Of a stretch of DNA of 64,000 bases, positions 44,978-57,336 are shown piece after piece (the first letter of the stretch is position 1; each line of letters starts with the position of its first letter). A program made the position numbers and the translations under genes. Origin of the DNA: Centrapalus pauciflorus (taxonomy: Eukaryota; Streptophyta; Magnoliopsida; Asterales; Asteraceae); the NCBI GenBank assembly GCA_020465985.1, contig JAANYP010005941.1, positions 124,001 through 188,000 of the forward strand, read 5' to 3'. Under the pieces are notes generated by a model, which was not told where the DNA came from, ran no database searches, and saw nothing but the letters and a program-made list of their open reading frames with translations.

Positions 44978-45270
44978 TGATATTCAATTTTAATCAACCA
45001 CAATCAATATCAAACAATTAAGAACAAACAATATCAACACTAACCGAATGATTGAATTGATCTGTTGGGAGAATTACAATACGAATGTTGAAAGCACAAT
45101 TCCCACTTAAGACCTACCCGTACATGACAAAATGATTCCGTGCTAATTGTGTACTGATACGTACATGTAAAGTACCAAAAACAAGTATTTATATACAAAC
45201 ACAAACTATTGACATTTTACAAAACAACCCCTAGATTTACAATATTCATAAATAAAAACAATTCCAGACA
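44978..45270 (-). repeat. array LTR 5, 3' side of C2
   Basis: 293 bp, ending TTCCAGACA. It joins the pre-integrase sequence of C2, which here is not truncated and continues into protease and gag. This LTR thus serves as the left boundary of C2 and as the right boundary of the array. Confidence 0.88.
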
Positions 45271-45858
45271 CCCAGTTGAAGAATGTTCAACTTTCGATTT
45301 GTGCGAAGCCCTCACCGTCTTCCCTTTCTCACAAGCCGCACATAACTGCTCTCTTTGAAATTTTAGAGGCGGTATCCCTTTTACCAAACCACCGATTAGA
45401 AGGTCATTTTTTTCTTTGAAGTTAAGATGAGAAAGACGGCGATGCCACAAACATGACACCGATGTAGATGCTTTCGACAGTAAACAAACAACTTTTTTCA
45501 AATTTATGTTGGCCAAATCTGTTGAGTTCAAATACGTCTTCCTAGTTCCAGCTAGAATTTCCTTTCCTTCCCCAGATCTGATGTTGCATCTGTTTGCCTT
45601 AAGGTTGACTTCTAACACTTTATCGCACAGTTGACCAATACTGAACGAGTTATGGCCAAGACCATCGACATAAAACACTTTCTGGATAGTAATCTTGTCA
45701 TATTTTAGACTTCCATAGCCTCTGATCGGACAGAACTGGTCATTGCCGAATCTGCTCGTCCCACAAAATTTATCCACAAAATTCGTAAGGGTGTCTCTCT
45801 GTCCGGTCATACGCTTGGAACATCCAAAATCAAGATACCACACATGATTTACATACAA
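45271..45858 (-). pseudogene. pol: protease and pre-integrase of element C2
   Basis: The 213-codon frame (45217-45858) reads NHVWYLDFGCSKRMTGQRDT, then IRGYGSLKYDKITIQKVFYV, WHRRLSHLNFKEKN and CAACEKGKTVRASHK. The protease active site is Asp-Phe-Gly where Asp-Ser-Gly is expected. Its last 16 or so residues come from reading into LTR 5. Integrase core, RT and RNase H are absent. Confidence 0.8.
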
Positions 45859-45922
45859 GACGAAGTAAAGAGTGAGTTACCCACTTATAGGTGGGTACTT
45901 TTTATTTAGGTAAATCATGTGG
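45838..45922. repeat. imperfect inverted repeat inside C2 protease coding region
   Basis: Outer arms CCACACATGATTTAC (45838-45852) and GTAAATCATGTGG (45910-45922) pair; inner arms ACCCAC (45879-45884) and GTGGGT (45891-45896) close over TTATAG. The hairpin stands between KKWVPK-coding and HVWYLD-coding sequence, as a foldback insertion or local inverted duplication would. Confidence 0.6.
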
Positions 45923-45925
45923 TGT

Positions 45926-48900
45926 TACATCAAGTAGCAAAACAGATACACTCTTTATTTGGGAACCCACTTTTTGACAGTTTTCTTGGTATTCATTTCT
46001 GAACCTCCTTTAAGGAACTGATTTTGGAATTGGTTTCTTTGGAACCTGTTCCTGTCTAAAATTGGGAACCTTGTTCTTTTCTACCCATACACGCACATTT
46101 GAATTGGCCAATGATTTTGCATTCAACGCATGGCAATTAATAGTATTTAAAGACATCAGTTCAGCACGAGAATATTTAGAACAAAGTTTAGCATTTGTTA
46201 TTATGGACAGATTTCCCTATGAAATTAATCGTATTTGTAATACTACTGTCTTTTATTCTCCATTCTTTTTGAAAATTTGTCCTTTTCTTTTCAACCTGCT
46301 TCTTTCTCTACACTTGCTTCGAAGATCTTTTCACAAAATTATCTGACATAAAAGAAGAATGAGATTTAGTCAAATTAGAATTAGCAGTATTCTGTAAAGC
46401 TTTCTTACCATGAGAACCATTTGAACTCTTTGCATTTGTTACCTTCGAAGACGACAATCCACCTTTCGTTACAACACAAGTGATGAAACTGATTCAACCT
46501 TGGAATTTGCAGGTACTTTTTTCAAAAAAGTTACAGGTCCTTCAGTTTTATCAGTTTGTTTGTCAAAAAGAGGTTTTACATATTCATCAATCTTGACAAA
46601 CATTTATCTAAAGAATTGAGTTCAGAGTTCATGAACTGATCAAACTCCTTTTCAGAATCAATGGAATCAGGTTTAATTGAACTTTTCTAGATCAGGTTGA
46701 GGTTTTAGTTCAGGCTGTTCTTTAAGCTTTATTTCAAAGTTTTGAATAACAGCCTGAAGTTTTTCTTTTTCATCCTTAAAAGTTTTTTTTATTCTCAATT
46801 CAAGATCAGAATTAATCTTTTCAAGGATTGAATTTGGAATATATGGCTTTTGGGTGAAAATTTTATATTCAGACTTTTATAACTTTCATTTAGAATGTTA
46901 TAGTCCAAATTGAGTTTCATTTTATCTTCTCTCAACCTTTTCAGATCTTCAACTGATTCTACTTCTTTTGAAGCTTTTAAAAACACAATTTTAATCATAA
47001 ATTCATGTATCTAGTATAATATAAAGTTGGAGAACACGAACTTGCTTTCCTTAGATACTTAGGATTTTCACAACCACTTCCAGCTTTTAAGTTATAAAAA
47101 TATGTGTCTTTTGGTTGATATAAATGGATTTTTTTTCATTTGTTTGGCCTCTTTTTAAAAACTCATCTTCTAAAGCTTTTATTTTCTCATAAAGCTTCTT
47201 TCTTTCAGCAAAGATAGAATTATATTTTAAAGAAAAATTTGCAAATTCTAATTCAGCTGATTTAAGTTTTTCAATTAAGTCGGTAATGTTGCTACGCAGC
47301 CTCTTGTTTTCAAGTTGAAGAGTATTGTATTTTTCTTCCATATTATAAACAGATTGTGAAGCGAATGCCTTATCTTTGGAAAACACTAACACTAATGCAT
47401 GATCAAGTCTTAATTTGCTATCCAAAGAATGAGCATTCTTTTTCTCGGCTTTCAATGATTTTTCAAATCGTTTCAGCATGTAAGCCATCTGAGCTAGCTT
47501 ATTCTCGAGCTCACTGGATTTATCTATATCAGAGATAGGATTAGAATCTACCTCAGGTGTCTCTGATTGTTTCAAGGTATCTGATTCGGAACCATCATCT
47601 CCTGATCTTTATTGCATTTTGCTCCTCCTGTAGCCTTCAATGCTATATCTTCTCCCAATTCAGAGTCAGAATTTGTATATTCTTTCTTTTCCTCTTCATC
47701 ATCTGTTAGCCCGAACTATACTTCGTCCTTCGCATTCATTGCATATTCACTTTGTTCAGATTCACTAAGGATTTCTGAATTTAATCATATATGAGCATCC
47801 TCATCCAGAATTTCATCATCTTCAGAGAGTTGGAGCCAATGGTCATCTACCATCATCAGGGCCTTTCCAGCTTCCTTCTGTTTGGCCATCAAAGCCTTTC
47901 GAGGGTAGTATTAAGAATTTTTGACTACAGGCTGTCGACATTCTCTAGCAAACTGCCTTGGCTTTCCATAATTGTAGCATTTCTGCTCATTTTCCTTTTG
48001 AGCAGATTTCTCTGGCTTCTCATACTTATCATACGTTTTCCCACTGCTTTCTCCAGTCTTTTCATTTTTCTCGCTATTCTCGTACTTTCTGGACCCAGTT
48101 TTATATCATATCTTGTTGTTCCTAGGTTTCCGATAAAACTTCTTTTAAAATGCCTTTATCAGAAGTGCCATATACTTCTAAATCCCTTCAATCTCTGGAT
48201 CCGCTGAAGAGTCAGTTGATTCATATTCTGATGAAATGCTAACTACCACTCGTTTCTCCTTCTTTAACTTGTACTTGTACTTCTTGTCAGCTAGGAGAGC
48301 CAGTGTATCAACAGTTGCTTATTCCGCCTGTTTCTTTCCTGATACCTTCCTCAAAACAACCTCCTGATAGTTGTTTAAATTTTCAAAGACCATATGAATG
48401 TCCATCTCATCTATTTCCTTGGTCTGTTGAATGTTCATGGTATACTTGTCCCCCCTCAAGATTGAGTATATTCAGAAACTTGACATTTATGTCCAAATTA
48501 GACTTTGTAACCCCAATTCTCTTCATTTCACAAACTTGATTGAGAGGCCTTAAGTATGTAGTCTCCAACAATTCCCCTTCTCTCGCTCTAAAATTTTCAG
48601 ATGTCATTAAACTGTTCCTTGCTCTGTTTGTAGCAGCTTTGTCAGATCATCTCATCAATTTACATACCTCATCCCAGATGGATTTGGCAGTAGTGTTATT
48701 TGTAAGATTAATGTATATATCATTGGGGATTGAGAAAAGTATGAATTTTTTGGCTGTCTTGTCACCTAGTTTCCTTCTCTTTTGAGCTTAAGATAAATTT
48801 GCAGTTGTAACCTCCTCAGTTTTCTCAGGGATAAGAGGATTACCATTTGGGACTGCCAGAATGGTAACATAAAATCTTGCTGGACCATCAGTCAGTGAGG

Positions 48901-49030
48901 TCAACATCTCATCGGCCAGATCATGAAAACTGATAAACTCTAAAAGCCTTTCCCTCCATTGGACATATTCCCCTCTGTACAAAATTGGAGGTTTTGTTTG
49001 TAAACCCATGGCAAGAGCGTCTTTTGACAT
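45926..49030 (-). pseudogene. gag: gag of element C2
   Basis: The ATG at 49030 opens MSKDALAMGLQTKPPILYRG and continues RLLEFISFHDLADEMLTSL. Frame changes follow, with NFRAREGELLETTYL near 48560. Coiled-coil gag sequence (47087-47575: SSELENKLAQMAYMLKRFEK, then LQLENKRLRSNITDLIEKLK) forms the 3' half, and Lys/Ser-rich linkers extend to about 45930. Similar to, but diverged from, C gag, which it helps to reconstruct across the E insertion. Confidence 0.75.
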
Positions 49031-50108
49031 TTTGAATTGCTGATACCGAACTTCGAAGATCTTTTTATGGAGTGTTGAGTGATTTCAAATGAAACTCTAT
49101 GAACACTGAATGAAACTCAAAGTGAATTTGAACAAACTCGAAGAAAAGAGTCTCAAAATTGATCAAAAAAGTACCAAACTCGAATGATGAATAAGCAAAC
49201 TCAAATGAAGAATGAGAAAACTAGATCAAAAGAGTACCAAACTCGATGTAAGAGTGAACAAACTCGAATGAATAAGGATCAAACTCGGTTGATTCCTTAT
49301 GAAACTTGAATGATACTATGAGTAAACTCGAATGCCTAATGAGTCAACTCAAATGAATAATGAATGAACTCGAATGAACTATGATTGAACTTGAATGAAG
49401 CTTTGAAAATCTTGAATAAAGAACAGTAAGTCTCGATTGACTTCTGATCAAACTCGAATGACCTGTGAATCAAACTAGGATGAATGAAACTGACAAACTT
49501 AAGTAACTAATGGTTAAACTCGAAGTACAATTATGCAAGTTAAAACAAAGTTTTATCAAACTCGAGAGAAGTGTAATCAAACTCGGTCAATGCTTTGATC
49601 AAACTCGATCAACGGTTGATCAAACTCGGTCATAGCTGAGTTCAAACTCGATCACTTCTTTATAAAACTCGATCAATACTAAAATTTAGTGTTGCCCGAG
49701 TTTGAACAGAAATTAATAAAACCAAGTTCAAATTCAATCTTTTCAACAAAAATTCACTATTTGATCTCAAAATAATAACGAATGTTCGGTTTTCACAGAA
49801 AAACACTTTTTCTAAATTTTTTTTTCTAATTTCAAATTAAACATCCAAAAAATTACAAAAATCAGTAAGAACATAAAAGTTTCGAAAATTCAGTAAAATC
49901 CAAATAAAATCTGTGGGATTGGAGTTAAAATCTGAGACTTATCTCAATGAATTGGTCTTTGAAAAACACACACTCGATCAGAATTTCACTTCAATTCATT
50001 TACTGATTTAAAACCCTAAGATATTTTCTGATTTTGAAAAATGGCGATGAAACAGTGTTCTTGAAAAAAAATTTCAGATTCAAAATTCACTCAAATTTTT
50101 CCATACTA
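49031..50108 (-). repeat. 5' leader of C2 with AACTCGA motifs
   Basis: No gene. AAACTCGA/AAACTCGG motifs recur through 49130-49690, less regular than in the array leaders and without a clear 21-bp array. The rest is AT-rich and aligns loosely with 38700-39130. Confidence 0.7.
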
Positions 50109-50121
50109 GGCTCTGATACCA
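50109..50121 (-). other. primer binding site of C2
   Basis: GGCTCTGATACCA on the plus strand, in sense TGGTATCAGAGCC, two bases from the LTR. Confidence 0.85.
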
Positions 50122-50123
50122 AT

Positions 50124-50415
50124 TGTTATTTCAATATCAATAATCAACAATGAATTAAACAATAAGAATACAATCAATTCACAAACGACCAAATGATTTA
50201 GATTGAAGAATAGAGAATTACATACGATCTTGCGGTTTCTTTCTTTGCACAGAAAACTAGGGTTGACTTCCTATCCGTACAATACCATGCAATTACAATC
50301 AAATTCATACTGCTACAGTACCCTCTATTTTCTATTTATACAAATACAAGAAATGATTATTTACAATAAACCTCCCTATACTATTACATTCATAAACAAA
50401 ATATTAAACCTAACA
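50124..50415 (-). repeat. 5' LTR of C2 (diverged from the array LTRs)
   Basis: 292 bp, TGTTATTTCAATATC to AACCTAACA. Same length and general layout as the array LTRs but clearly diverged in sequence. The next five bases are TGATC; the matching duplication at the far end could not be found. Confidence 0.8.
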
Positions 50416-50989
50416 TGATCTATATAAAAGTTTAAGTTCGGTTGATAAGAAACGGGTGGTTTTCTTTATGCCCGTTACTATTTGTGACAATGAAATCAGG
50501 CGAGAAAGAAAAAGGGTGATTGATTACCTGAACAATGTTTTTTATGGTGTTAATGCTACCTTTGAGTTTTTTATCGGTGCATATTATCAAAGGTAATGTT
50601 TTTTTTATTTTTATTCTATGTATCTTTATTAATATAATTGCTACATAGTTTTTTTATGAATAATCTATCAGTCAGCATTGGGTTTTATATGTAATACACC
50701 CAAGAGAAAATATGATATATATTTTGGACTCACTAAACAAAGGCCGTGGAAAGTCACACAAGAATTACTATTTTACCGATTGCTTGATAGAGTATCTTAT
50801 ATATTTGTTAAAATATATTTTATGAATTTATACTAAAGTGACTTGTTCTTTTAGGGTACTTGGCAGTGGCTATAAATGGAAGCTTGATAAGGTAAATTAG
50901 TAATAAATTTCAATCATATTTATATAGATTGTTTTATATATCTATATATTCTTCCACTGTAATCAGCAGAAAGGTGGTTGGGAATGCAG
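50416..50989 (+). CDS. host-gene fragment: three spliced exon pieces, unidentified
   Basis: Exon 1 is open from the LTR edge to 50592 (KKRVVFFMPVTICDNEIRRE, then VIDYLNNVFYGVNATFEFF) and ends AG|GTAATG. Exon 2 is 50855-50891 (37 nt, VLGSGYKWKLDK) between TTTTAG and GTAAAT. Exon 3 is 50967-50989 (23 nt, QKGGWEC) between AATCAG and GTAGTA. Phases agree (2, then 0, then 2) and no stop occurs, which is hard to explain by chance. The acceptor of exon 3 is a tandem CAGCAG, so one codon could be used or skipped. I do not recognise the protein. The upstream part is cut by C2 and the downstream intron holds element F. It could be an intact gene with long TE-filled introns, or a relic. Confidence 0.55.
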
Positions 50990-51011
50990 GTAGTATACCA
51001 TCAAATTTATC

Positions 51012-52107
51012 TGTAGGTCCCAAAAGGTTTCTCTAGTATGTTGTTCAAAGCTGTAGAGGGGAGGTGAATACATCTATTCAAATTTCCAACACAATTTCTC
51101 AATGTTTGTATGTATATTATCTACAAGTGTTAATTACAAACAAGCCTGAACTGCAGAATGGTTCAAGGTGAGATGAAAACAACAACAGAGATTACTAATC
51201 TAAGACTCAGTCAGACTAGTTACAATGAATACACTCACAAAGATGAAGTCACTGATATTACAAGATAGACAAACAGACAGACAGCTTGAATAAGAACAAC
51301 TTGGACACACTTAACTATTTTTTTCATGCAGACTTTGCATGCATGAAGACACATTTCTTTGCACGGTCTGAAATATCACACTCTTAGTCATCTCACATTC
51401 CTTAGAAGATTCCTTTTATAATAGAGAATCCTAGTGAAGCTTCCTCATTGGACGTAGAGATAGTGTAATGTCTTTCCAAAAAGACAAAAATACTTTTCAG
51501 CACGTTCTGATAAAGCAGTATTTGTCTTTATATTGCAGAATCTTTTTCTTTTTCTTTTTGTCTCTGTTGCAGAAGGCTTTAACCAAAAGAGGAATGTCAA
51601 CTTTAAACCTTTCATCTTCTGTTATGGCCATTTTGATATATGAAATGGTCTGTCACCCATTTCAAATATCCACTTTGTCTTCATGTAACAGAGCAGCGTG
51701 GGCAATCTTCGCAACTTTTGTTTTTCCACTTTGTCTTCGACTTTGTAAATTGATCTTTTGGTCCAAGACAATCCATGAGGACATAATAACATATTCCCTA
51801 AAGTGTTTAGCCTGTACACAAAGGACAGAACACATAGAATTTGTCCAAGCTGTGCAACATGTTAGAGCAGCGTAGACAGCTTATGTCCAGCCTGTTCAAC
51901 AAAAGTTTACAGCTTGGACAATCTGCCTTAGTGGCAACAAATGCAACAGGGTAAGTAGCTTTGGCTAATATTGCAAATCATATATCAGGTTTCAATAAGG
52001 CATTAACATGCCTTAAATTATACCTTCAAGTGCATCAAACAGGTTTAATTAATAATCTCCCCCTAAGATGTATAACAAGTTTGACTGAGGCCTTTTTGTG
52101 CTTAACA
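51012..52107 (-). repeat. 3' LTR of element F
   Basis: About 1096 bp, TGTAGGTCCCAAAAGG to GTGCTTAACA on the plus strand. The inner boundary is supported by GGAGAT|TGTT in sense, as in E. A second perfect PPT-like run, AATCTCCCCCTAA (52054-52066), lies inside it, so the boundary could also be 52053. TATAAAAG in sense is at 51413-51420. AAGCTGT-type motifs recur at 51850-51930. The outer boundary rests on TG and the end of intron-like sequence. Confidence 0.7.
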
Positions 52108-52121
52108 ATCTCCTCCTATTT
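52108..52121 (-). other. polypurine tract of F
   Basis: In sense AAATAGGAGGAGAT, directly before TGTTAAGC. Confidence 0.65.
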
Positions 52122-52449
52122 GGAATAATCAGCCTAAGCTGTATCTATCAAATATCACTATATATTTTTACATTACATTTGCTTAAATGAAATTGCGACA
52201 TTAAAGTAAAGTAAAAGATCAGTTTATATATACACTGATATTGATTACAAACAACACATGTTTCACATAAGTACAACTGATGAACTTAAGTAAATTACAA
52301 CTAATGTAAAAAAGATATACTAAAACTGATATAAGAAAGTACAACTTATGCACAAAGAGAGTTTCAACAAATTGGATTTTTGATGATGGGAGCAAACATA
52401 GGCAAGCCTGTCCAACTTATATACATCTTCCATTCTTTATCTACTCAGG

Positions 52450-55400
52450 AGAATATAGACCTTCACGCTGTGGCCTTTCTTCAAATAATTTTTAAAAGTG
52501 CTCCATGGTCTCTTCAATTTCTTCTACTTTCTGTTTGAGAAACATGAAGTCAGGATGTTGAAGTTCTCTTCTCTCATAGAAGCCTTTAAGCTGTTCCTAG
52601 ATAGCTGCTCTTCATTTTGATGATTGCTTAAAAGAGTTGGAGAGTCTAAATGCTATGTGCTGCTTGAGACCAACCTTATGCAGATCAGAGGCTCTTTGGA
52701 AACACATTTTATTTGTTAAGGGGTCTACTAAAAATACCCCAAACTCAGGCTCTTCTATGAGTTTGTCTTCCTCAGGCTCAACACCCCTGGGAAGGCTGTG
52801 ATTTACTCCTTTGATTTCAATTGCTAAAATGCCTTGATCGATCATCATTAGGAGTTCCACATGCTCTGTACCTTCCTCTTTCTCATGGGCTTAATTTTGG
52901 GTTCCACCACTGAGGTACCCTTAATTTGTTTTTCAGAGATCAGGCCCAGGTCTTTGACTCTCTCCATCAGCATTTTGACATAAGCCCTGATAGTCTTAGC
53001 AGTTTCAGATTTTGACTGACTCAGGCCAACTACCAATTCAACCCATACTCTGTACCCCATGCAAGCAACATCAGCATATTCATAAGCATTCAATTCTGGA
53101 CCCTCAGCACCTAGCCTGGTTATCTGAATCTTCCACTGCTTGCCTTTCTTTGAAATGGGGACAACTTTGACAATTTTTCCTTTGCAAGTCTTTTGTTAGC
53201 CACATCAAATAATTTCTTCCTTGCCAAGTTGTCAAAGTGTACTTAGGCTCTTGCTGATGAGGATGCAGGCTTTGACTTGGTCACTAACACCTATGCACTC
53301 TTTTCTTTCTCTCCCTCTTTCTCAGTCACTGAGTCTTTTGCAGCCTCTAACAGTTTCCTTTGAACATCCAAGGAGGGAATTTTAACTTTTCTTGCCTCCT
53401 TGTATGCAAAGGCCATGGCAGCTTTGGCAGAGGTTTCTTCCTTCTTTTGTCTTTCAAAGATCTCAAGCTGCACTTCTTTGAATTGAAAATAGGTGTCCAG
53501 TGCAACAACCATATCTTTGGATTGTGATTTGTCGAATTTAACTTGAGCAGCCGTTAGGTAGTCAGTGTCCACTGACGCTTTTCCTTTACCCTTTGCTCTT
53601 GTGGCTATCACAGCTTAAGTCTCCTCTTCCTCATCTTCTTCAGTTTGTTCTAAAATCAGATTTCTCCTTCTACATGGCCTATCATCAGGAATGGATTCCT
53701 CCCCCTTAGATGGTGCAGGGCTTGGAGATAAAGCCTGAGTAGGCTGAGCAACTTCGGAAATTTTGGAGACACCTGCAACAGGACCTGTTTGGGAAAGACC
53801 TGTTGCTTGCCCTATTGAAGCTGATTTCTCATTAGAGGGAGATGAAGATTTCTCTCCCTTAGACTTGGTCTTCGAGGCATATAACTTCTCCCTCTTTAAA
53901 GGAGATGCATAGAGCCTTCAACAACAGGTCTTCCTAAAGGAACGGATCTAACAGGCTGAGTAGCAGCAGTTTTGGCAGTAGGCTTGGAACCAACAAGATT
54001 GAGCACCAAGAAAGCCAAATTGTCCTTGACCTCTGCAAGTTGGGTAATACAGGTTGAAAGAAAAGAAGAATGAGAAGTGGAAAGGGATGACAGCTGGGCA
54101 ATAGCTTCCATGTCAGATGCTGTGAACACCAAACTTTGAAGCTATGCAAGATTCAGTTCAAGGAATCTTGCATATCATCAAAGTTTGAGGACACAGAATT
54201 GGACAGAGAGACCACTAAGGTATTCAGGATGGCCAAAGTGGAAGGGAGAGTGTTTGAGCAAGTGTCAATGAGAGCTGACAACTGTTGGGAAACAGCCGAC
54301 AGTGAGGACACGGTCCTGTTGGGTAGAAAGAATTGATGAGAGGGAGGAGGATAGTTGCTGCAGCTGTGCAGTGAGTGCAAGCAGCTGAGAAAAGTGATCA
54401 GCTTAGGGAGTAGGGGTTGGGAAAGAAGTTCTGAACGAATCAAGGAACCCCTGAAGCTGGGCAGACACAGAGTCTGAAATAATTGAAGGGAGGGAGGTCA
54501 TAGAGTTTTCCAAAGAGCCAACTTTGTTGGTAAGCACAGACAGCGGATCCTTCAAAGATAGATCTTTGGTGGATGGAGGTGTATGAGATGACTGTTTGGA
54601 TTGGGTGGAGGGTGAGGAATGTGATGGTGATGGTGAGAATTGAGGAGTGTGTGGATCAGTAGGTGAGAGAAGGGAGACTTTGGAAAGTAATTCCATAGCT
54701 TGGGTATAAGTTAAATGGACCAACTTGGAATGCTGAAGGGGACCTTCAGTAGTGGCTGTATCTGAATCATGAGGTGAAATGGTAGGAGTTGGTGGTCTTT
54801 CAGATGCTGCTGCTATTGTAGCACCTTCATCATGACCGGATAATGTTCCCTCAGTTGTACCTTGGTCTTTAAGCACCTCTTCATGGGGAGAGGGGTATGC
54901 ATTTCAACATCATCAGTTGTGAAAGCTGATGATGGAATGTGCACTTGGGGAGCAGCCTCACCAGAGGGATTTTCTATTCCGTCAGGTTCATCAGCTTGGA
55001 TTAATGGTCCTTCGACAGCTATTGGGTGTTGAGCAACTGCATCACCAGGAGCAGAAGTTTGAGGCTGATCTGCTGGATGGTCTGTTCCAGAAGCTTGGGC
55101 ACCTCGTGCAGACTCAGATTGTGTATGAGAAGTATGAGGTGGTGACTGTGTGGACTCAGTGTGGAGTGGAGAGGGTTGCTATCTTTCAATGTCTTCAGCG
55201 TATTTAAAGGCTTGGACAGTTGATGTGGTGGTCTCCATTTGTACAACTGGTTCCTGTTGGGAGGAACCAGAGGGCCTAGGCCGACTCAGGGTAGAATCAT
55301 GTTGGAGTGAAGTCTGCTCCAAGTTTGCTACACTTTCTCCCAAAATAGGAGAAGTAAAAACAGCAGAGGTTGCTTCTTTGTCAACCGACTCCTGTTGGGA

Positions 55401-56646
55401 GGGGTTAGAGGTGCTAGTTTTGGAGGATGGTTTCGTTTTGGCTAAAGATTTGCGTCTGTTTTAGGATTTGAGGGATGAAGTGCAGGATGGATGTTGTGGA
55501 GAAGTGATGAGAGAATCTGTTTGGACTGGTGGTGACAGAGGAGGTTCATTTCATCCTGTTCCATGGTCTCAGGTGCCACAGAGACACCATGCAAAAAGGC
55601 GTCAGGTTGAACAGATGAACCATGGTGAGGAGTCAGCTCCCCCTCAGCTACTGAGGCTGATGGGACAGACTTAGCTATTTAGCCTTCTTGCGTACAGGCT
55701 GAGCTTCAGTTTGTTTCAAGGCCCTCTTCACCAGTTTAGGCTTTGACTTGGATTTTCCCTTGGGAGCGGTCACTGGATCCCCCTTCTGAGTAGAAGGTCC
55801 TTCCACTAAACCAAGTAACCTCTTCATAGGTGTTGACAGAGGAGGTTCATTTCCAAGAACTAGGGTATAAAACACTCATTTCCCAATAACAGGGAATGCA
55901 GTAGTATTCAATAGAGGTTGAGAGTTGTACAAATGCTCACCGCAGTTGTGTTTAAAGATGAGGCTTAGGAACCTTGCATGTCTCACAGTTGCTGGTCGTT
56001 GTTGTTGCTCCACCAAATTCCTTAGATTCAGGAAAATCCATCTTGCCATGTTCAGTGTAGTCCCATCCACAAACTGTAGGACCATGGTAATCTCATCTCT
56101 GCTAAGTTGATCAAAATAACCAACTTTGCTGCTCCGGCTCATCACCACTGAGGCGAAGAGGTAGCTGTAAGTAGGAGATAGATCCCTTCTGAACAAAGTA
56201 GCACCCACCTTAGGTTCTGCTACACCATAGAAGCGTAGCAGGTTGCCCATTTGCTCCTTCTCAGGTTAAGGTTTGTCATAAGTGTCAGCCACTGGGAGAT
56301 GAAGAACTTTCCGGAGAAGAGCAGTAGTGATTTTAATGGTTTGAGTGCCATTGAGTATGGTTCCTTTGATGGTTTTTGTAGATGGGTCATAGGACCATGT
56401 GTACCAGAACTCATAAACCATCTCCTGGTACATGACACCAAGAGAGGCAGTCATTGCGTAGTGCAGAGGATGGGCTTGAAGGAAATCCACCATAGATTCA
56501 TAACCTTTTCCCACATAGTTTTTGGGAATGGTCAGGTTAGGAATGTAGTTGGTGGGTTTGAGTGTGAGCATAGGGTTGACAGAGGGATGTTTTACTACAT
56601 CGTAACCAACAAACACAGTGAAAAGGGGATTGTTTTGGTCTGCCAT
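52450..56646 (-). pseudogene. env-like third ORF of element F
   Basis: It starts MADQNNPLFTVFVGYDVVKH at 56646. The N-terminal domain has YESMVDFLQAHPLHYAMTAS, YSYLFASVVMSRSSKVGYFD, DGTTLNMARWIFLNLRN and RHARFLSLIFKH, then basic KGKSKSKPKLVKRALKQ (55690-55780). A long Ser/Thr/Pro-rich stretch follows (54403-54876), then helices (53896-54132), the Lys/Glu-rich AYKEARKVKIPSLDVQRKLL (53291-53611) and a tail near 52612-52860. The gene would be about 1400 codons; stops and shifts split it into at least nine frames. No signal peptide or clear membrane helix. Function unknown. 52122-52450 is probable 3' untranslated sequence. Confidence 0.6.
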
Positions 56647-57336
56647 TTGGGAAAGTAGGAGAGATGCAGGATGTTTCTACACTTAGTATGTTTAGGGTTT
56701 ATCAGTAAGGTATGGAAGCAGTAGGAAGAAGAAGATGATGAAACAGTGGTTTAGGTATTATAGGATTTGAATGTGAGTGAGTAGGAGAGAGAAAGATTTG
56801 GGTGGTTGATTTGAAATGTTCTTTAAAGGAAAATAGAAGGGTTGTGAAACCACTGGACCTTTTTAACTACTAACACACGTTAACAAACATTATTTTTAGG
56901 TAATTAAGTTAAATATATACGTATTTTAAGTAACTTAAATGAGAAGAAAGATAATTAAAATTGATGTTCCAAGCTGTTGGTCAAACCTGTGATGAACAGG
57001 TTTCATCACACACTTGTCACTCTTCAAGCTGTTCATGCAACCTGTACAGCTAGATGAGAACATGTTTCATTTAGACGCCTGTTCAATTGCAGAACAGTTT
57101 ACAAGGCATTGCCTTGTATGACAGATTTAGAGAGTGAGCAGTCTGGAAGTTTGTAAACAGAACAGGTTTGAAATTAAAACATATTTTGTCAAGCCTGTTA
57201 TATGTCCAAGCTGTCCAAGTTTTCGGAAACTAGCTAAGTACAGGACAAGTAAAACCTGTCCTGTCTAAGCTGTTCTGTGAAATTTGGACAAATTTTAACA
57301 AGTGATCTTTAGAGCATCAATGACACTTAGTCACTT
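56647..57336 (-). other. pol-env spacer of F with AAGCTGT/CCTGTTC motifs
   Basis: No gene. 56960-57290 is crowded with CCAAGCTGTTGG, TCAAGCTGTTCATG, CCTGTTCAATTG, CAAGCCTGTTA, CCAAGCTGTCC and TAAGCTGTTCTG. Similar motifs occur in the F LTR. The left part (56650-56950) shows nothing recognisable. Confidence 0.55.

Larger units (their letters stand above)
39147..45270 (-). repeat. tandem array: five LTRs alternating with four truncated internal units
   Basis: LTR starts are at 39147, 40599, 42031, 43504 and 44978, so units are 1452, 1432, 1473 and 1474 bp. Each unit is LTR (292-293 bp), about 120 bp of pre-integrase coding sequence joined directly to the LTR edge, then about 1.03 kb of 5' leader and a primer site. 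All gag, protease and the rest of pol are missing from the units. The steps in unit length of about 20-21 bp match the number of 21-bp repeats (5, 4, 6, 6). Units 3 and 4 share private changes, so growth was stepwise. Confidence 0.92.
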
